DNA of 64,000 nucleotides, from positions 208,752 to 272,751 of the forward strand of contig JACEFZ010028321.1 in NCBI GenBank assembly GCA_014155875.1, read 5' to 3'. A program made the position numbers and the translations under genes. This DNA comes from Cepaea nemoralis (taxonomy: Eukaryota; Mollusca; Gastropoda; Stylommatophora; Helicidae). This document shows positions 40,960 through 53,061 of the stretch, piece after piece. Position 1 is the first letter of the stretch. Every line of letters starts with the position of its first letter. The notes under the pieces are model-generated. The model saw nothing but the letters and a program-made list of their open reading frames with translations. It did not search any database and was not told the DNA's origin.

Positions 40960-41230
40960 ATCTCTCATTGGGGCATAGAACCCTAATGAACTCACTCCAA
41001 GCTGTCCCATCCTCAGCTGGCCCATGTAGCTACTCCATGTACTCCAAATATTGTTCATTTCTATCTACTTAAATTTTCATGTTTAAAAAAATAATTTTAT
41101 GGTCTTCCTTGATTTCCTTTGTGTCATTCTCAAGTTTTCTTAATTTATGTTCTACCATTGCCAGTATGTTTCTCCACTTCTTTATTCATTGGTGTTTGTC
41201 TAGTTCTCTCCATGAGCTTCATAGTTTTAG
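40960..41230 (-). mobile_element. LINE 3'-end relic (weak)
   Basis: CTCATTGGGGCATAGAACCC, then ACTCCAAGCTGTCCCATCCT and CATGTACTCCAAATATTGTT on the + strand match the pattern of 14600-14755 and of RTE-like LINE ends encoding a W..L...A.DR..W motif on the - strand. Heavily decayed. Confidence 0.42.
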
Positions 41231-41756
41231 TTCTTTCACACTAATTTAGTTTTCCTATTTTATTCAGGCACCAATTAATGAATGAAGTTTATTTGTAACC
41301 GTGTTTCTGATCTAAACAGTATTGATTTATTGGATATTCAAAGCTTAGCACTAAGTTCTTTGTTTTAGTCTTTCTCAAATTTTATTGTTATAAAAGCCCA
41401 CAGAACAAAAGAAATAGAGGCATACCTAAAATGGTGATAAGTAGAAACAAATGAACAATGTGGTATGGACATGGACAGAGCTGCATGGGATTCCTAATGA
41501 TAGGGGGAATTAGTGAGTTGGTTCTATACCTCGTTGGGGGGATAGAGGGCAAAAGAATAATAAAAGCTCTTTTTTATATTTTAAAAATAAAATTATAAAA
41601 TGTTAATGATGGTCTATTACATCTGCATTGAACAAATTCAAGTAACAGTAACATGATTATAAGAAGAAGTATGCCTTAGAGACATACCTTATTTGCAGAG
41701 ACAAAAATTTTATTAATTTCCACTGGATGTCATTGATCTCATTATTTGTTTGTTAG

Positions 41757-41907
41757 CAACAACTGGAAGATCTTAGAAAGGATGCTGCCACAGCTGCTCC
41801 AACAATTGATCCAGTCATAGATGCTTTTGAAGATGCATTGCGGAATCAGTGTCCCAAATTTCGTTACCTGATACCAGGGTCCAACTCTTTCTTTGACTTG
41901 GTCCCAC
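41757..41907 (+). CDS. BDH1: BDH1-like SDR, penultimate exon
   Basis: Acceptor TTTGTTAG at 41756, entered in phase 0: QQLEDLRKDAATAAPTIDPV and then DALRNQCPKFRYLIPGSNSF. TIDPVIDAFEDAL corresponds to the SPVIDAV(T/E)HAL segment of BDH1, and FRYLIPG to its TRYHP turn. The best donor is CCAC|GTAAGT (exon end 41907), but that leaves phase 1, while the final exon is only BDH1-like in phase 0. A poor donor TTG|GTCCCA (exon end 41900) would restore the frame. The alternatives are a missed microexon, an indel, or a frame-changed C-terminus. Confidence 0.75.
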
Positions 41908-42163
41908 GTAAGTTGAATTTAGCCAAATGATTGAGATTATTAGTTACTGCCCTCTTGTATGCAGGACTTCATGGGGAAAGCAAAGTATGGTTACATCATA
42001 AACCTACCAAGCTAATCATAGGTAATTGGGAAGGTGTGGGGAAGGAAATATGGCTAGGTATCTCAGCTGTACATCCCTACCAACCAAAGACAGGATCTCA
42101 CAAAGATAAGGCACACAACTCAAGCAAGAAAAGAAAATTTTTCCTTAAACAGAATTATGTAAA

Positions 42164-42182
42164 CCCCCCCCCCCCCCCCCCC
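42164..42182 (+). repeat. Poly-C run (19) next to poly-A
   Basis: Nineteen C followed by nine A. Length of such runs is unreliable in assemblies. Confidence 0.9.
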
Positions 42183-43346
42183 AAAAAAAAACAAAAACTA
42201 ATAAAGTTCATAAACAGGTTAAATCTGGAATGATACATGTTTAGAAAGTATGGCCAATAAACAGAAAATAAATCTGGCGTCTCAAAAGAGGATCTGAGCA
42301 CCAGAAGGAAAATAACAGAAAATATAAGATAAGAATTCAAGTGGAAAGAAAATTCTCACTGCCATGTAGTGTCGGAGGCAAGAATCAATGATTTAGAATT
42401 AGATACAAAATTGTGGCAAATGGAAGAGAGAGAGTTAACCGAGAGGCGCATGATTACACATGTTGCTACATGACGTCACGGGGGAACTACGTTACCATAG
42501 GGAGTCAAGTTTGGAAACATGGAGAAAGGCGCACAAAATGACAACACCGACAAATCAACATCAATAGCCAACTGAAAGACCTTATGCATATAACATCTGA
42601 TACTACAGAAAGAGGAGGAAACAAGGACACAATCTGTAGTAAGGAGGATGATTGGCAGAAGGACATTTAAAGCTGAGAAAGTGGATGGTGTCATAATGTG
42701 CCGGTTCAATGTCAGCTAGAAGTCATAGAATCAGCCTACACGCAGAGTAACGTAAGTGAGATTGTTTAGGGATTAGGAACGCAAGATAATCATAGAACGA
42801 TGAACAATGTGAGATTTATTTGTCAATTATTTAAATATTAAAATGGAATAGAGTTCGGCAGCTAACGTAGAATATTTTCAAATAATTATTTATTATATTT
42901 TGACCGTCCCTCCCATTGACATGGGAACGGTCATATAGTAGTTTGTGTGGCCGATTACCATTAATAAAGTTTTCATTGACGTGGAACACCATCGTTGCTG
43001 CAGTCATTTCTGTTGATGGATTCTGGTTCCCGTTGATCTGCTATGTTGGTTGTTTGTTGGACGGCGAGCGGAATTGAAGGATGCAAGCACTATAGCACTC
43101 ACCAACATTAGATGTACTGAATACTGGAGAATCTTCTAAATGACTTCTTCCCAGAGGGTCCAGCCTTTTAAATTATCTGAGAAATCAAGTAAAGAAGACA
43201 TGTTTTAAATAGTAACACTCCTGAAGAATGGAACAGCTGTTACCATTAAAACAGATTATAAAAGGTCTGTATGTTTTTAAAAAATACCTCCATGGCCATA
43301 AACTCAAAGGGAAAATCCCAACTGCACCTTCTCACAGTTAGTTATT
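42183..43346 (+). other. Intron sequence, possible degenerate LTR end
   Basis: No coding. Around 42920-43080 a block with TAATAAAGTTTTCATTGACG and CATTTCTGTTGATGGATTCT has the look of a retroviral-type polyadenylation region, but I found no matching TG...CA ends or duplication. Confidence 0.3.
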
Positions 43347-43588
43347 TGCGTATCCTTTACAGGACGTCAACATCACAGTAAACACCAGCATGTTTTTTTG
43401 TTTTACTGTTGTGGTCTGTTGGCAAGTTTATGCTCAATAGTTTGCTTTCTGAACGACTGACACCCATACAATTTTGTGAAAAACCAACGCAAGACGGTCT
43501 GCTGCCAAATCACCCACAGCTGTGTTTTGAACGCGGGTATGTGGGATTACGAACTGTGTCCGTAACCCTTTCGCCACGGAGTCGGCCC
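43347..43588 (-). mobile_element. tRNA-derived SINE, family 1, copy D
   Basis: - strand copy: head near GGGCCGACTCCGTGGCGAAA, B-box-like GCGTTCAAAACACAGCTG, body GGTGTCAGTCGTTCAGAAAG, tail GACGTCCTGTAAAGGATACG. Best-preserved - strand copy. Confidence 0.8.
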
Positions 43589-44159
43589 TTTTCACAGTAG
43601 ATGATGAGAAACACACTGTTGTGGCAAATGCAGCTCTGGGGACCGAGTATCCACTGGGATAAGTGGAATATCTGAGGTGCTCTTTGCTGTTAGCAATACT
43701 ATCACAAAGCTGGGTACTCAAACTGGCAGCTTACAAAGTTGCTAACGGCTGTGGAAGTAATTCACAGCCATGTAGATAGCAAGGGGAAACTACCCCATTA
43801 TGCATTGTGTCGATAAAGTATATGCATCTTTCCTATGGCAACATATAGATGCATCGTTGCTATGGCAACATATAGTTGTGCATCATGAACAGTTTCACAA
43901 TCACTAAAGAAGAAAATTAGGGCTGATGAGCTCAAAAGGAAGAAACAAAACTTAAATTCTATAAGATCTGAACATAAAAAAACTAGCCTATAAACAGTAT
44001 CATGTCTTGGAAACTAAAATACTTTGACCTTATTAAAGGTCACAGGGGTTTAGAAAGAAGATGCATGGTTGCTATAGAAACACAGGTGTTGACCACCATG
44101 AAGGAGGACATTGCAGACACCTTCAGTTTGAGGGTGCATGAAGCAGGAGATATGGGAAG

Positions 44160-44214
44160 AGACTGAGGCTTTATGACTCGCCGTGGTAGAGCAACATTCT
44201 GCAAAGGACATGCT
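44160..44214 (+). mobile_element. LINE 3'-end remnant
   Basis: Ends ACATTCTGCAAAGGACATGC, the 3' end of the LINE family at 29709-31000 and 36687-37170, preceded by a diverged C-terminal coding segment. No tail or duplication seen. Confidence 0.55.
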
Positions 44215-44482
44215 ACACAGAATTATGAAATAGGACAACTGACTGTATATTTTTTAACTTTTTGACTCGGATGCCCAGGCAGCCGAGACAGCTGGTTAGC
44301 AGTAGATTATGTACAGTTTGTCAGATTAAATATTGGATTGGTATTCAGCATGTGGGTTCTTTGTTCAAGAAGCCAGTGGCAGTATTTGTGTAAGTGTCAC
44401 TGCAGCATGATAATCTCACTTATCAAGCTAGATCCACCAACAATAGAATGAGTGCAGTCAGTTACATTCATATGGTTAAAAA

Positions 44483-44817
44483 GGGGCGCAGAGGTGTTTC
44501 CAAGGCACCAGGGCCGGGTTATATACTGGCCAAGACCTATTGACGCGTCCTCGTCGAGCGTCCTGGGCAACAGGTCCCTTCGGGGTCCTGGCTAAAGTCA
44601 GTAGGATCGCCGATTCCTCCGAAGTCGGAGAGTGTCTGCCTGTACGGCGAGGAACCACCAGTCTGCACACCAATAAGCCGACATGGGACAACGGATACTC
44701 ACGCAAACCTCAGGTCCTGTATGACATCACACTGATGTTGGACAACAGGATGCCTTCATCCGACATACAGGACTTCGCGTTGGAGCTCAAGCCAACGAAC
44801 ACAAGCAAGCAAGCAAG
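44483..44817 (+). mobile_element. Retroposon of 335 bp with (CAAG)n tail and 14-bp TSD
   Basis: A GC-rich block quite unlike its surroundings, ending AACACAAGCAAGCAAGCAAG and flanked by CATATGGTTAAAAA at 44469-44482 and 44818-44831. It has no convincing A/B boxes, so it is either a truncated LINE 3' end of a family not otherwise seen here or a SINE with another promoter. It lies in the last intron of the host gene, in sense orientation. Confidence 0.85.
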
Positions 44818-45010
44818 CATATGGTTAAAAAAGAAATTAATGCATGGCTAACCATACGGTTGTTTAGGAGAATATGTTGAGTGCCATCCTGTTATATTTG
44901 TTTTTAAAAAGTGATAATGGAGATGGTCACTTCACGTCACTGTATAAATGTATACAGCGGCTCCCTATTGCCATTTTCTTGAATATATACTATTTTTTTT
45001 CTTCCCCCAG

Positions 45011-45097
45011 ATTCTGACATGTTTAATTCCCTACATGCCACAGTCATTGTTCAACAAACTCAGAGCTTACTTTGTACCCTATGCGATCTACAAATGA
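45011..45097 (+). CDS. BDH1: BDH1-like SDR, terminal exon
   Basis: After a T/C-rich tract ending CCCCCAG, phase 0 reads ILTCLIPYMPQSLFNKLRAY and then FVPYAIYK with a TGA at 45095-45097. A hydrophobic patch, a Pro-containing turn (YMPQSL) and a short C-terminal helix are what the end of BDH1/RDH-type enzymes looks like. It would lie against the inner mitochondrial membrane in BDH1, where phosphatidylcholine binds. The alternative phase 1 reading, used if the strong upstream donor is spliced, gives a 41-residue tail without this resemblance. I could not fix a polyadenylation site in the AT-rich sequence that follows. Confidence 0.68.
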   Translation: MLTCLIPYMPQSLFNKLRAYFVPYAIYK

Positions 45098-46881
45098 CAG
45101 AAACCATAGTTTTCTTCAGGCTGGACCAATGATTTGTGCCATGTGTAAACAGAAGTCACATTTACTGTAGTTATATACCAATTTCCCCCCACACTCTATT
45201 TTGTGGCATGTAATTTGATAAAAGGTGACCAATTATTATTTCTTTTAAGAAAATTGTCATGCACACATTAAAAACCATAAACATGATAAATATCTCTATA
45301 TGTTACAGACAAATAATAATTGCCACCATTTTAAAAGCTCAATTTTATGTATAATAATTGCCACTATTTTAAAAACTCATTTTTGCGTATATTATATGCT
45401 AGTCAAATTGTTTATTTATGGCGTCTAGTTTATCTGAAATTGTATTTTTATAGATATATTAAATAACCCTGCTATAATGTATATTTAATTCTTATATAAA
45501 AGCACAGAAGTATATACTAACATTTCTCCATGTCGAGAGTTAAGTTAGGTATAATGTACAAATTTCATATTTCTATTGGCACTCTATGGGTGATGTCATC
45601 AATACCATGCCAGCTGCCTTGATGCCCATAGACATTTTCTGGTACCCATTTTAGACTGGCAGCCCGTGTCAATGTAAAAAAAAAAATCCCACTTCGGCGG
45701 ATTCAAAACACATGACTACAATAGTTTAAAAAAAAATGGAAGGACAATGAGATCAAGGTAGCAAGTGATTGATCGCATGGCAAAAACAGATTTGAGACCT
45801 GACAAAAGCAACTTCTCATGCCCACTCAAGAGATACCTGGTTCATTAGGGGCAGGTAAAAAATAAATTGCCTTGGTTTTTTTTTTTCTTTTTACTGCCAG
45901 CATAATGCAGCAACTTGCCATGGGCAAATACATTCCAAAACTTGAGGGAAGTGTGTTTTAACAACACTCTTCAGTGTAGTAAGATAAAATTTCAACCTAT
46001 CAATGAGGGGCAGCTGGTTACTGAAGACATAATAGTTAGTAGCCTCAGACAGTTAATTAAATAGAGAACTTTCACCACTCAGTCAATGTTGTATGAAGTC
46101 AGCTATGGGAATAATAGAACACCTGTTTACTTCCTTGTAGGAGTCTGTCATACTAAAATTTGTGCCATATTATGGAAGCAAAATTAAAAGAATCATCAAT
46201 TTAAAGACTATGCAGCTGTTTGTCTTCATGTACTTTTTCATTAATGTACAGAATACATTTTTGCTTGATATCTGAATACAAGTTTCAGACATCTTGTGAG
46301 GAATGAGGGGGAAGGAGAGATAAAATAAAATGGGGTTTATTAATATACCAAGAGGTAGAAATCTTAACATGAAGTGGGGTGATAAATTTCCATACTCACC
46401 TTTTTCATCTGGCTGGGTCAACCACAGAGCAGTAGTGATTTTGCCTAGCAAAATCACCTTAATGCATCATTTCTTCATTATATAAATTGTCTAGAACTAA
46501 ATTATGCAGCATAAGTGACAGGTTCCAACAAATACCCTTTGATATTATATATAACTTGCACTACAACCCATACATTAAGTAAGTGATTAGAATTCATTAC
46601 AATCCATTAGGATAAAACAGGGACTAGATATCATAAAATGAAAAAGGAATTATCCACCACTACTCTACAGCCCAGAAGATAAGCTATCCTAATTACAATT
46701 CACAACCTTCATCTGCTTTGTTTTGTTTGTCTCCCAGAGGATCATTGGCCCTCAATCAATTCATTGTAAGATTGTTCCTTGATTGGTTGGAGTTTACAGT
46801 TAAAGATTTATGGGATGACTCTCATGCCAACTCTCCTTTAATCTCTTAAAGACATGTATGGTAGGTTAGTGTTAAATATTA

Positions 46882-46882
<1 letters not shown>
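45098..46882 (+). other. Sequence after the host gene's last exon
   Basis: Presumed 3' UTR and downstream DNA, AT-rich. Candidate poly(A) signals (ATTAAA near 45265, AATAAA near 45860) occur but cannot be ranked. No further coding or repeat seen. Confidence 0.5.

Positions 46883-46913
<31 letters not shown>
46883..46913 (+). repeat. Poly-C run of 31
   Basis: Uninterrupted run of 31 C. The complementary G-run could form a quadruplex; run length is likely variable between individuals and uncertain in assembly. Confidence 0.95.
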
Positions 46914-46915
<2 letters not shown>

Positions 46916-47537
46916 GCACAACACAGGAATTCACTGCCTAATAAAACTGAATACCCACCACTATAATTGATTGACATTAACAAGCATCTGCTGCTAGACT
47001 GAGAAAAATGAGCTATAGAGCATCCACAACATGATTCACAGCTACAGTTTATGACATCCGCCGCTGTAATATATGAGGGATCGAAAGCTGTAAGCATCTT
47101 ATGTATCACAACAGTAATACATGAATAACAAGAAGATCAAGCACTTTGTAGAGAAAACTAGCACTATTTCTAGAGCAAATTATTCTCTACAACCAATGTC
47201 ACATTTCATGTGTCAGTAAAGGCAAGAACATCAGAGACCTGATTCAATCAAACCATGACTGTCCACACCTATTGACACGGCACGTGATGTTAAGGCATAT
47301 ATTTACACTCTCTCCAAACCAAACACATTGCCAAATGGCACAGGTGATCGTGCTTCTCCACATCAACAGCATGTATCAGTCCTCATGGACACTTTTCCCT
47401 GCCATGACAAAAGACTTATTTTCTCTTGTTGCCTTCCTCTACTTCTTTTGTCTTTCTCTAAATCTCTTTCCCTAAGTAGCAATGGTTTTTCTTTTCTCAT
47501 AGTGTGGTAAAAATGATGACTGCTTCTTTCCATTTAA

Positions 47538-47654
47538 GGCTGTGTCAACTTGGGAACCCAGGTCGATTTTTAAAGTTCTGCCTCGATGCAAATTCGAACC
47601 CATGACCCTCAAGTTAGCAGGCAGATATGTAGCCACTTTGCTACTGTGACTCCC
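47538..47654 (-). mobile_element. tRNA-derived SINE, family 2, second copy
   Basis: On the - strand: GGGAGTCACAGTAGCAAAGT, CATGGGTTCGAATTTGCATC (B box), then TTTAAAAATCGACCTGGGTT and AAGTTGACACAGCC. Same end module as 38304-38420. Confidence 0.72.
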
Positions 47655-47969
47655 AAATCAACATAGTCGTGGGACATAACATTAACACATCTAGAAAATA
47701 CTCATTAAATCTATCAGCAACTTAATTATTTAGCTTTTAGAAGAAAGAACTTATATCACATTAAAATATGCATGCTAATGAGCTTTAGTGATATATTATA
47801 GTAAAACTAGCAGTTTGTTCTATTTCAAACCTAACAGAAAATAGATTGTTTTGTGTTTATCAGTACGCGAGTTGAGGGTAAAGGTTTATTTGTGTGGCTT
47901 AACAAGGGGCATAACCATCTCTCAAAGGCCATTCAGTCGCAAAATGTGGGTTAAATATCCTAGCTTTAG

Positions 47970-48202
47970 TGCATATCCTTTACAGGACATCGCTGTCAAC
48001 ATCAGCATCTTTCAGCTGATTGTTGATTTCTTGGCAAGATTACGCTCAGTAGTTTGCCATTGCTTTCTGAGCGGCCGGTTCATTATCCCGCAAGTCACTA
48101 ACGCGGGAAGAACCGCTACCAATTCTCGTGCGCTGCGTTACCCTGCGTAGATAAACGGGATTACAGAGAGAGTCGTGTAACCCCTCAGCCAGAGTGACCG
48201 GC
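47970..48202 (-). mobile_element. tRNA-derived SINE, family 1, copy E
   Basis: Tail GTCCTGTAAAGGATATGCAC, body CCGGCCGCTCAGAAAGCAAT, head with GCCGGTCACTCTGGCTGAGG. Carries a GCGGGA-rich variant segment around 48100-48150. Confidence 0.78.
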
Positions 48203-48412
48203 ATTAACAGGATTACTTTATTATAATTTATATATTTCCGCCTTTTGAATTGGGATTGATATAATGTAAGGGTGTTTCATCTTACAATTTCAGAAGTTTC
48301 ATGATGTTGGGGGGCTTCATGAGAAATAGTTTTAAAATAAAAGAAAAAAGAAAAACCACACGCAGCAGCCTGATAAATTTTAAAAGATGTAGTCTAGCCA
48401 GTAACAGGGCCC

Positions 48413-48690
48413 ATGTTTCTGTTTGTAGTGGGAAGATCTATGTCAGGGCCCATATTTCTGTTTGTAATAGCAAGTTCAGTACCAGAGTTCACATTTCTGT
48501 TTGTAATGGGAAGATCAGTACCAGGACCTATATTTTTGTTTCAATGGGGAGATCACTATTAGGGCCCATATTTCTCTTTGTACTGGGAAGATTAGTACCA
48601 GGATCCATATTTCTGTTTGCAATAGGAAGATTAGTATCAGGGCCCATATTTCTGTTTGTAATGGGAAAGTCAGTAGTTGTGACTGTCAAC
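48413..48690 (+). repeat. 39-bp minisatellite (about 7 copies)
   Basis: Unit CCCATATTTCTGTTTGTAAT then GGGAAGATCAGTACCAGGG, with TTTCTG recurring at 48416, 48455, 48494, 48533 and onward. Since 39 is divisible by three, a 149-codon ORF (48301-48750) runs through it with a repeated ISVCNGKISTR peptide. I regard that ORF as a by-product. A looser, decayed repeat with AAACTAACAGTGTAT follows to about 49100. Confidence 0.88.
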
Positions 48691-49100
48691 TTTTACTATA
48701 TGCTTTGTTTCATTTTCCTGATTATGCTTTTGAAAATATTCTCTGTATAGCATACAACATACAGATTTTAAACAAAAATGAAAATAAGTGACCCTTAAAC
48801 TGTAACTGTATGAAAATAAACATCCTTTAAACTAACAGTGTATAAGAAAACTGAAACACTCTTAAAACTAACAAATATATGGGTAAAAAACATCCTGAAG
48901 AAACATCCTGTGCTGAAAACCCTCATCTCCTCTAAGATAAACTATAACAGTATATGTAAAAACAGAAACATTCTTGAAACTAACAGAATGGTATGAGAAC
49001 AGAAATGTCTCTTAAACTAATGGTGTATATGAAAACAGAGAATTCTTTTAACATCCAGTATATATGAAAACAGACACATCCTGCATTGAAAATAGGTCAT

Positions 49101-50059
49101 ATCCTTTAAGATAGTGTGATTCCCAACCTGTAAGCTGAGATAACAATGGAACTCGCCAAGTGTCTTCTGGAGTGTTGCTTGGTTAGTGTGTGTTAGTTAT
49201 TGTGGTAGGAAATTTCACCAAAAAGTTATTTCAACCCTGAATTATTTTAATATACACTAATGAACATATATTAGTAGTTCTACTACAGATTGTCGATACA
49301 ACAAAAGGAAGTGACTCAGCTATCACCTATACTGTATATATGTCCCCAAAATGACATAATACAAAAAATAGCATATTCACACCAACTCAATGATACCAAC
49401 GTCAAATGTGGACATTATCCAAATCACACTTATGCAAAATCAACACCTGTGAGAGAGATGTTTGAGAAGAGCTGCCAACTTAACTGCTCGAGTAAGCAAT
49501 ATGTTACACAGTCAGTGGGATCAACACCTTGTGTCATATATATTGAAGGGAGAAGATCAAATGGTTCAGCCATCTAGGCAGAATGCAACACTATCAGTTA
49601 ACATTGGCACTACAGTGAATTCTCACCAGTGCTATGGAGTTTGTGCACTTTGTTGAGATTCTCCTTGCGTTATCTATAGAAGGAGACTGGAACACTTATG
49701 GAAAGTTATCTTGAAAAAAAAAACACCCTTAATTTATTAATAAATAACTTTGATACCAAATAAAAAATATATGACCCAAGTACATTAATTTCATGATGGC
49801 ACAAGAAATAGTATCTTTTAAAAAATCTTATCGCTTAGTTTAAGACAGCTAAATGAATGATCCATTACTTTCCATATATATATAAATAAGTGAAAAATAA
49901 TTAAACGTACAGGTTCAAGGCCGAGTATTTACTATTAAATATTGTAATCAAATTATTTGACAAAGAAATAACATACTAGCATGTGTTCCATTAAACAAAG
50001 TTATTGCCACTTAACAATTCGAGATACTCCTGAAAGGGAAAAATAAAATGTGAGTTAAC
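49101..50059 (+). other. Intergenic, no recognised feature
   Basis: AT-rich sequence with short ORFs only; no repeat, SINE boxes or protein similarity recognised. Confidence 0.5.
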
Positions 50060-50560
50060 ATTTAGTTAGTTAGTTGAAGTTCCAACTTCATGGCAATGGG
50101 TCGTCCCCATTATGCTCTGTTCCTGTGTCAGTAAATATCACATGAAATGCTCCTCACTGCCCTATGTGAGAAGTGGAATAGACAGGAGTCTCGACAAGCC
50201 AACAGCCTGCACATGTACACTGTGCATAATGCCGCTGCTAGAATGCCAACACAATAGTCCTCCACAGAAAATGCAGTTTATCGTTGATGAAAGCGGCAGT
50301 CTCCAGAAAACCAGCAGCCACACATTACTGCAATAAAAGTCGTGAGGATCAACTTCATTGCCCCGGGATTTATCCCATATAGCTCGGTCCTTTCGGCAGG
50401 GTGCCCACTGAATGCATTGCACAAAGCACCAACACCATAGCTTCAACGACAACTCCCAGGAGTCACCGAGAAAAAAGCACTTGTGAACTGAAAAGGCAAT
50501 CCAGTCAGTAAATTCCAAGCGACAGGCCTACCACCATCGTTCCGAACATGCAGTTCAGGC
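50060..50560 (+). mobile_element. Possible LINE ORF1 relic with PHD-like zinc finger
   Basis: Begins after a TTAGTTAGTTAG run. The + frame 50112-50336 reads CSCVSKYHMKCSSLPYVRSG and PTACTCTLC, a C-x-C...H-x2-C...C-x2-C arrangement like the PHD-type fingers in ORF1 of some CR1/RTE-like LINEs. The following sequence has many stops. It could equally be a decayed antisense LINE end, given the tail-like TTAG run at its left. Confidence 0.4.
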
Positions 50561-51113
50561 TACAACAACCGCGGACAGATGTAAAAACATTCCAAACTAA
50601 ATTCACAGCTCACAGTGTCGCGCCACACACTCAACTCAGTAGAAGGGCGACAAAACCATGCACTACCAGTTCAACATGAGGAAAATGCGACTGCAGACCA
50701 TAGCCACAAGCATAAACACTCCAGAGGCTTATCGGTTCAAATGTCTATCCGCCATATTTCTACAAAGGATGCTGTGAATTTGAAAGAGGGTTAATTCATT
50801 TGTGTGTGATTTGGTTTTAAAACAACCATTGAAAAATCAATAATTGATCCAAACTGCTCACTTAGATGTCAGGAGGGCCAGAATATCAATGTGTGTAGGC
50901 ATGCAGGAATCATATTCTGGAAATAATTTTGTGGTGGTCAGGTGTTCTAATTTTACAATTTTTGCTAGGGCAGCAAGTTAATTACTTAATGACCTGCAAC
51001 TCAACAGTGGAGGATTATCTAACGAGCCCTTTGGATCTTTTGTACAAGTGGTCTACAGCTAATTTTGTACCCTTGTGTACATAAATACACCAAACATTAC
51101 ACTTTTCTGCAAA

Positions 51114-51138
51114 ACACACACACACACACACACACACT
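51114..51138 (+). repeat. (CA)n microsatellite
   Basis: Short dinucleotide run, about 12 units. Confidence 0.9.
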
Positions 51139-51678
51139 CATATCAACACCCACACACACTTAAGCTCAAAAGTTCTAATGTTTAAACAGAACATCACTAG
51201 TTTGGAAAATAAACAGAACAAAGACAATGACTTAAGACAAAGATTCACATAGTCATAGCTTGGTCGGTGTGATAAGAAGAAATAGTAGAGCAATTATAAC
51301 TAGAGGGCACAATAATGGAGAAAAGAGAAAGGACAACATTTAAAACAGACGTGCCTAATCTACCAATGCAGACACGGTTGAAATTAAAGACAGCAGGACA
51401 AGAAAGACAGCAATTGACATTTCACAACTGGCCTAGGAACTGATATAATTGATGATGTTTTTGTCAAATTAATAAGTCAGCTTGCTACCTTATTTCTGTA
51501 GAAAGAGTGCAACAGTCTATATGAAGTGAAAACACTGTGTAGTCTATATAAAATGAAACGTGCTCTGTAGTTACTCTAAACCTGTGAAAAATGGAATACT
51601 TATTGTGCAGTCTGTATACAATGAAACACACACTGAGTCTGTATAAAATTAAACACTTACTGTAATGTAATGTATACT

Positions 51679-52563
51679 GTGTACTGTTCCCAAGCCTCTT
51701 CAACCTATACACAGAAAGAATGTTTAAACAAGTTGAAATGCCTGGACTCAACATTAATGGAAGAATCATAAACAATCTTAGATATGCTGACGATACCGTG
51801 TTACTAGCAGAAAGTGAGCAAGAGTTGCAAGACCTAGTGGAAGAAATAAACAAGCACAGTGCAGCATGTGGCTTAGATATTAACATTAAAAAAAACTATG
51901 ATAATTAGCAGTGAAAATGAAAGGTAATCAATGAACATCACAGTAAACGGGCAGATACTAGCACAAGTAACAAGTTTCTCTTATCTTGGACACATATTAA
52001 CAGATGATGGCAGAAGTGAAATAGAAATCAAAAAGAGAACAGGAATGGCCAAAATGCTTTCAATGGCATGAAATCAGTATTAACATCTAGAGAGATTAAT
52101 AACGCATTAAAAATGAGAATTGTCAAATGCTACGTATATTCAACGCTACTGTATGCGCGCGGAAGCCTGGACATTGAACAAGCAACTAGAAAGTCTCATA
52201 GAAGCCCTGGAGATGTGGATACATAGACGAATAGGTCGTACTTCATGGAAACATAAACAATCAAATGCAGAGGTTCTAGAAAAACTGGGAATGAAGAGAG
52301 AGTTGATGAAAGAAATAGAGGAGAAAATTGAAATATTTTGGCCACGTTAAAAGACATGATACTCATATAAAAACCATACTTGAAGGAAAGGTTGAGGGCA
52401 AGCGAGCAAGAGGTAGACAACGATACAAGTGGGAGGATAACATAAGAGATGGACGAACATCAGCCTGACAGAATGTACAGTCAAGGTGAGAGACAGACAG
52501 TGTTGGAGATCCTTTGCAGCCAACCTTCATTGCGGAGACGGCACCTGATTGATTGATTGATTG
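51679..52563 (+). mobile_element. RTE-like LINE 3' fragment with TSD
   Basis: Flanked by AATGTATACT at 51669-51678 and 52564-52573. Reads LFNLYTERMFKQVEMPGLNI, LRYADDTVLLAESEQELQDL, then (shifted) ITVNGQILAQVTSFSYLGHI and AEAWTLNKQLESLIEALEMW, and ends GCGGAGACGGCACCTGATTG with a GATT tail. Several frameshifts and stops. Retains the YADD catalytic motif but nothing upstream of it. Confidence 0.88.
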
Positions 52564-53061
52564 AATGTATACTTACAGTGTTCTACTGCAGCAGGTATGG
52601 CTTTGAAAGCACAAAAAGATGGTCAATTCTCTGGTTTTGCCTTCCAACACATCTGCGTTATAGCGTATCTACATAGAGATTTTGGTAACTTTATTATTTA
52701 CAATGATATTGTATACAATATAATTTCATCAAGTGAGAGCTACTTTATTCTATATGTATTCTTTTCCCATGATATACATATTACCATATGTAAAGAACCA
52801 AATGTAAAAAGTAAATCTTTATTAAAAATGATTATACTTCTTTGAAAAGATATGTTTTTGTTCCATCATAAATAATATGTAAATTAAAAATATTGTTTAT
52901 GCAAAATTTCCATGTTCTAAAGTCTTAATAGATAGGTATTTGTGTCATGATCTGTTTGTAAGTGATAATTGGTCAGTAATTATCTATCCATTGTTATCCG
53001 ATTCCTATGCATGGTTATCCAGTTGGCCTTTTGTGGTGTTGCTTCCTTTCCCAGAAGGTAA

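Noticed and set aside
42450..43080. Solo LTR
   Set aside because: A polyadenylation-like block is present but no TG...CA ends or short target duplication could be matched.
48301..48750. 149-codon ORF MMLGGFMRNS...
   Set aside because: Runs through a 39-bp tandem repeat whose length is divisible by three; no other sign of coding.
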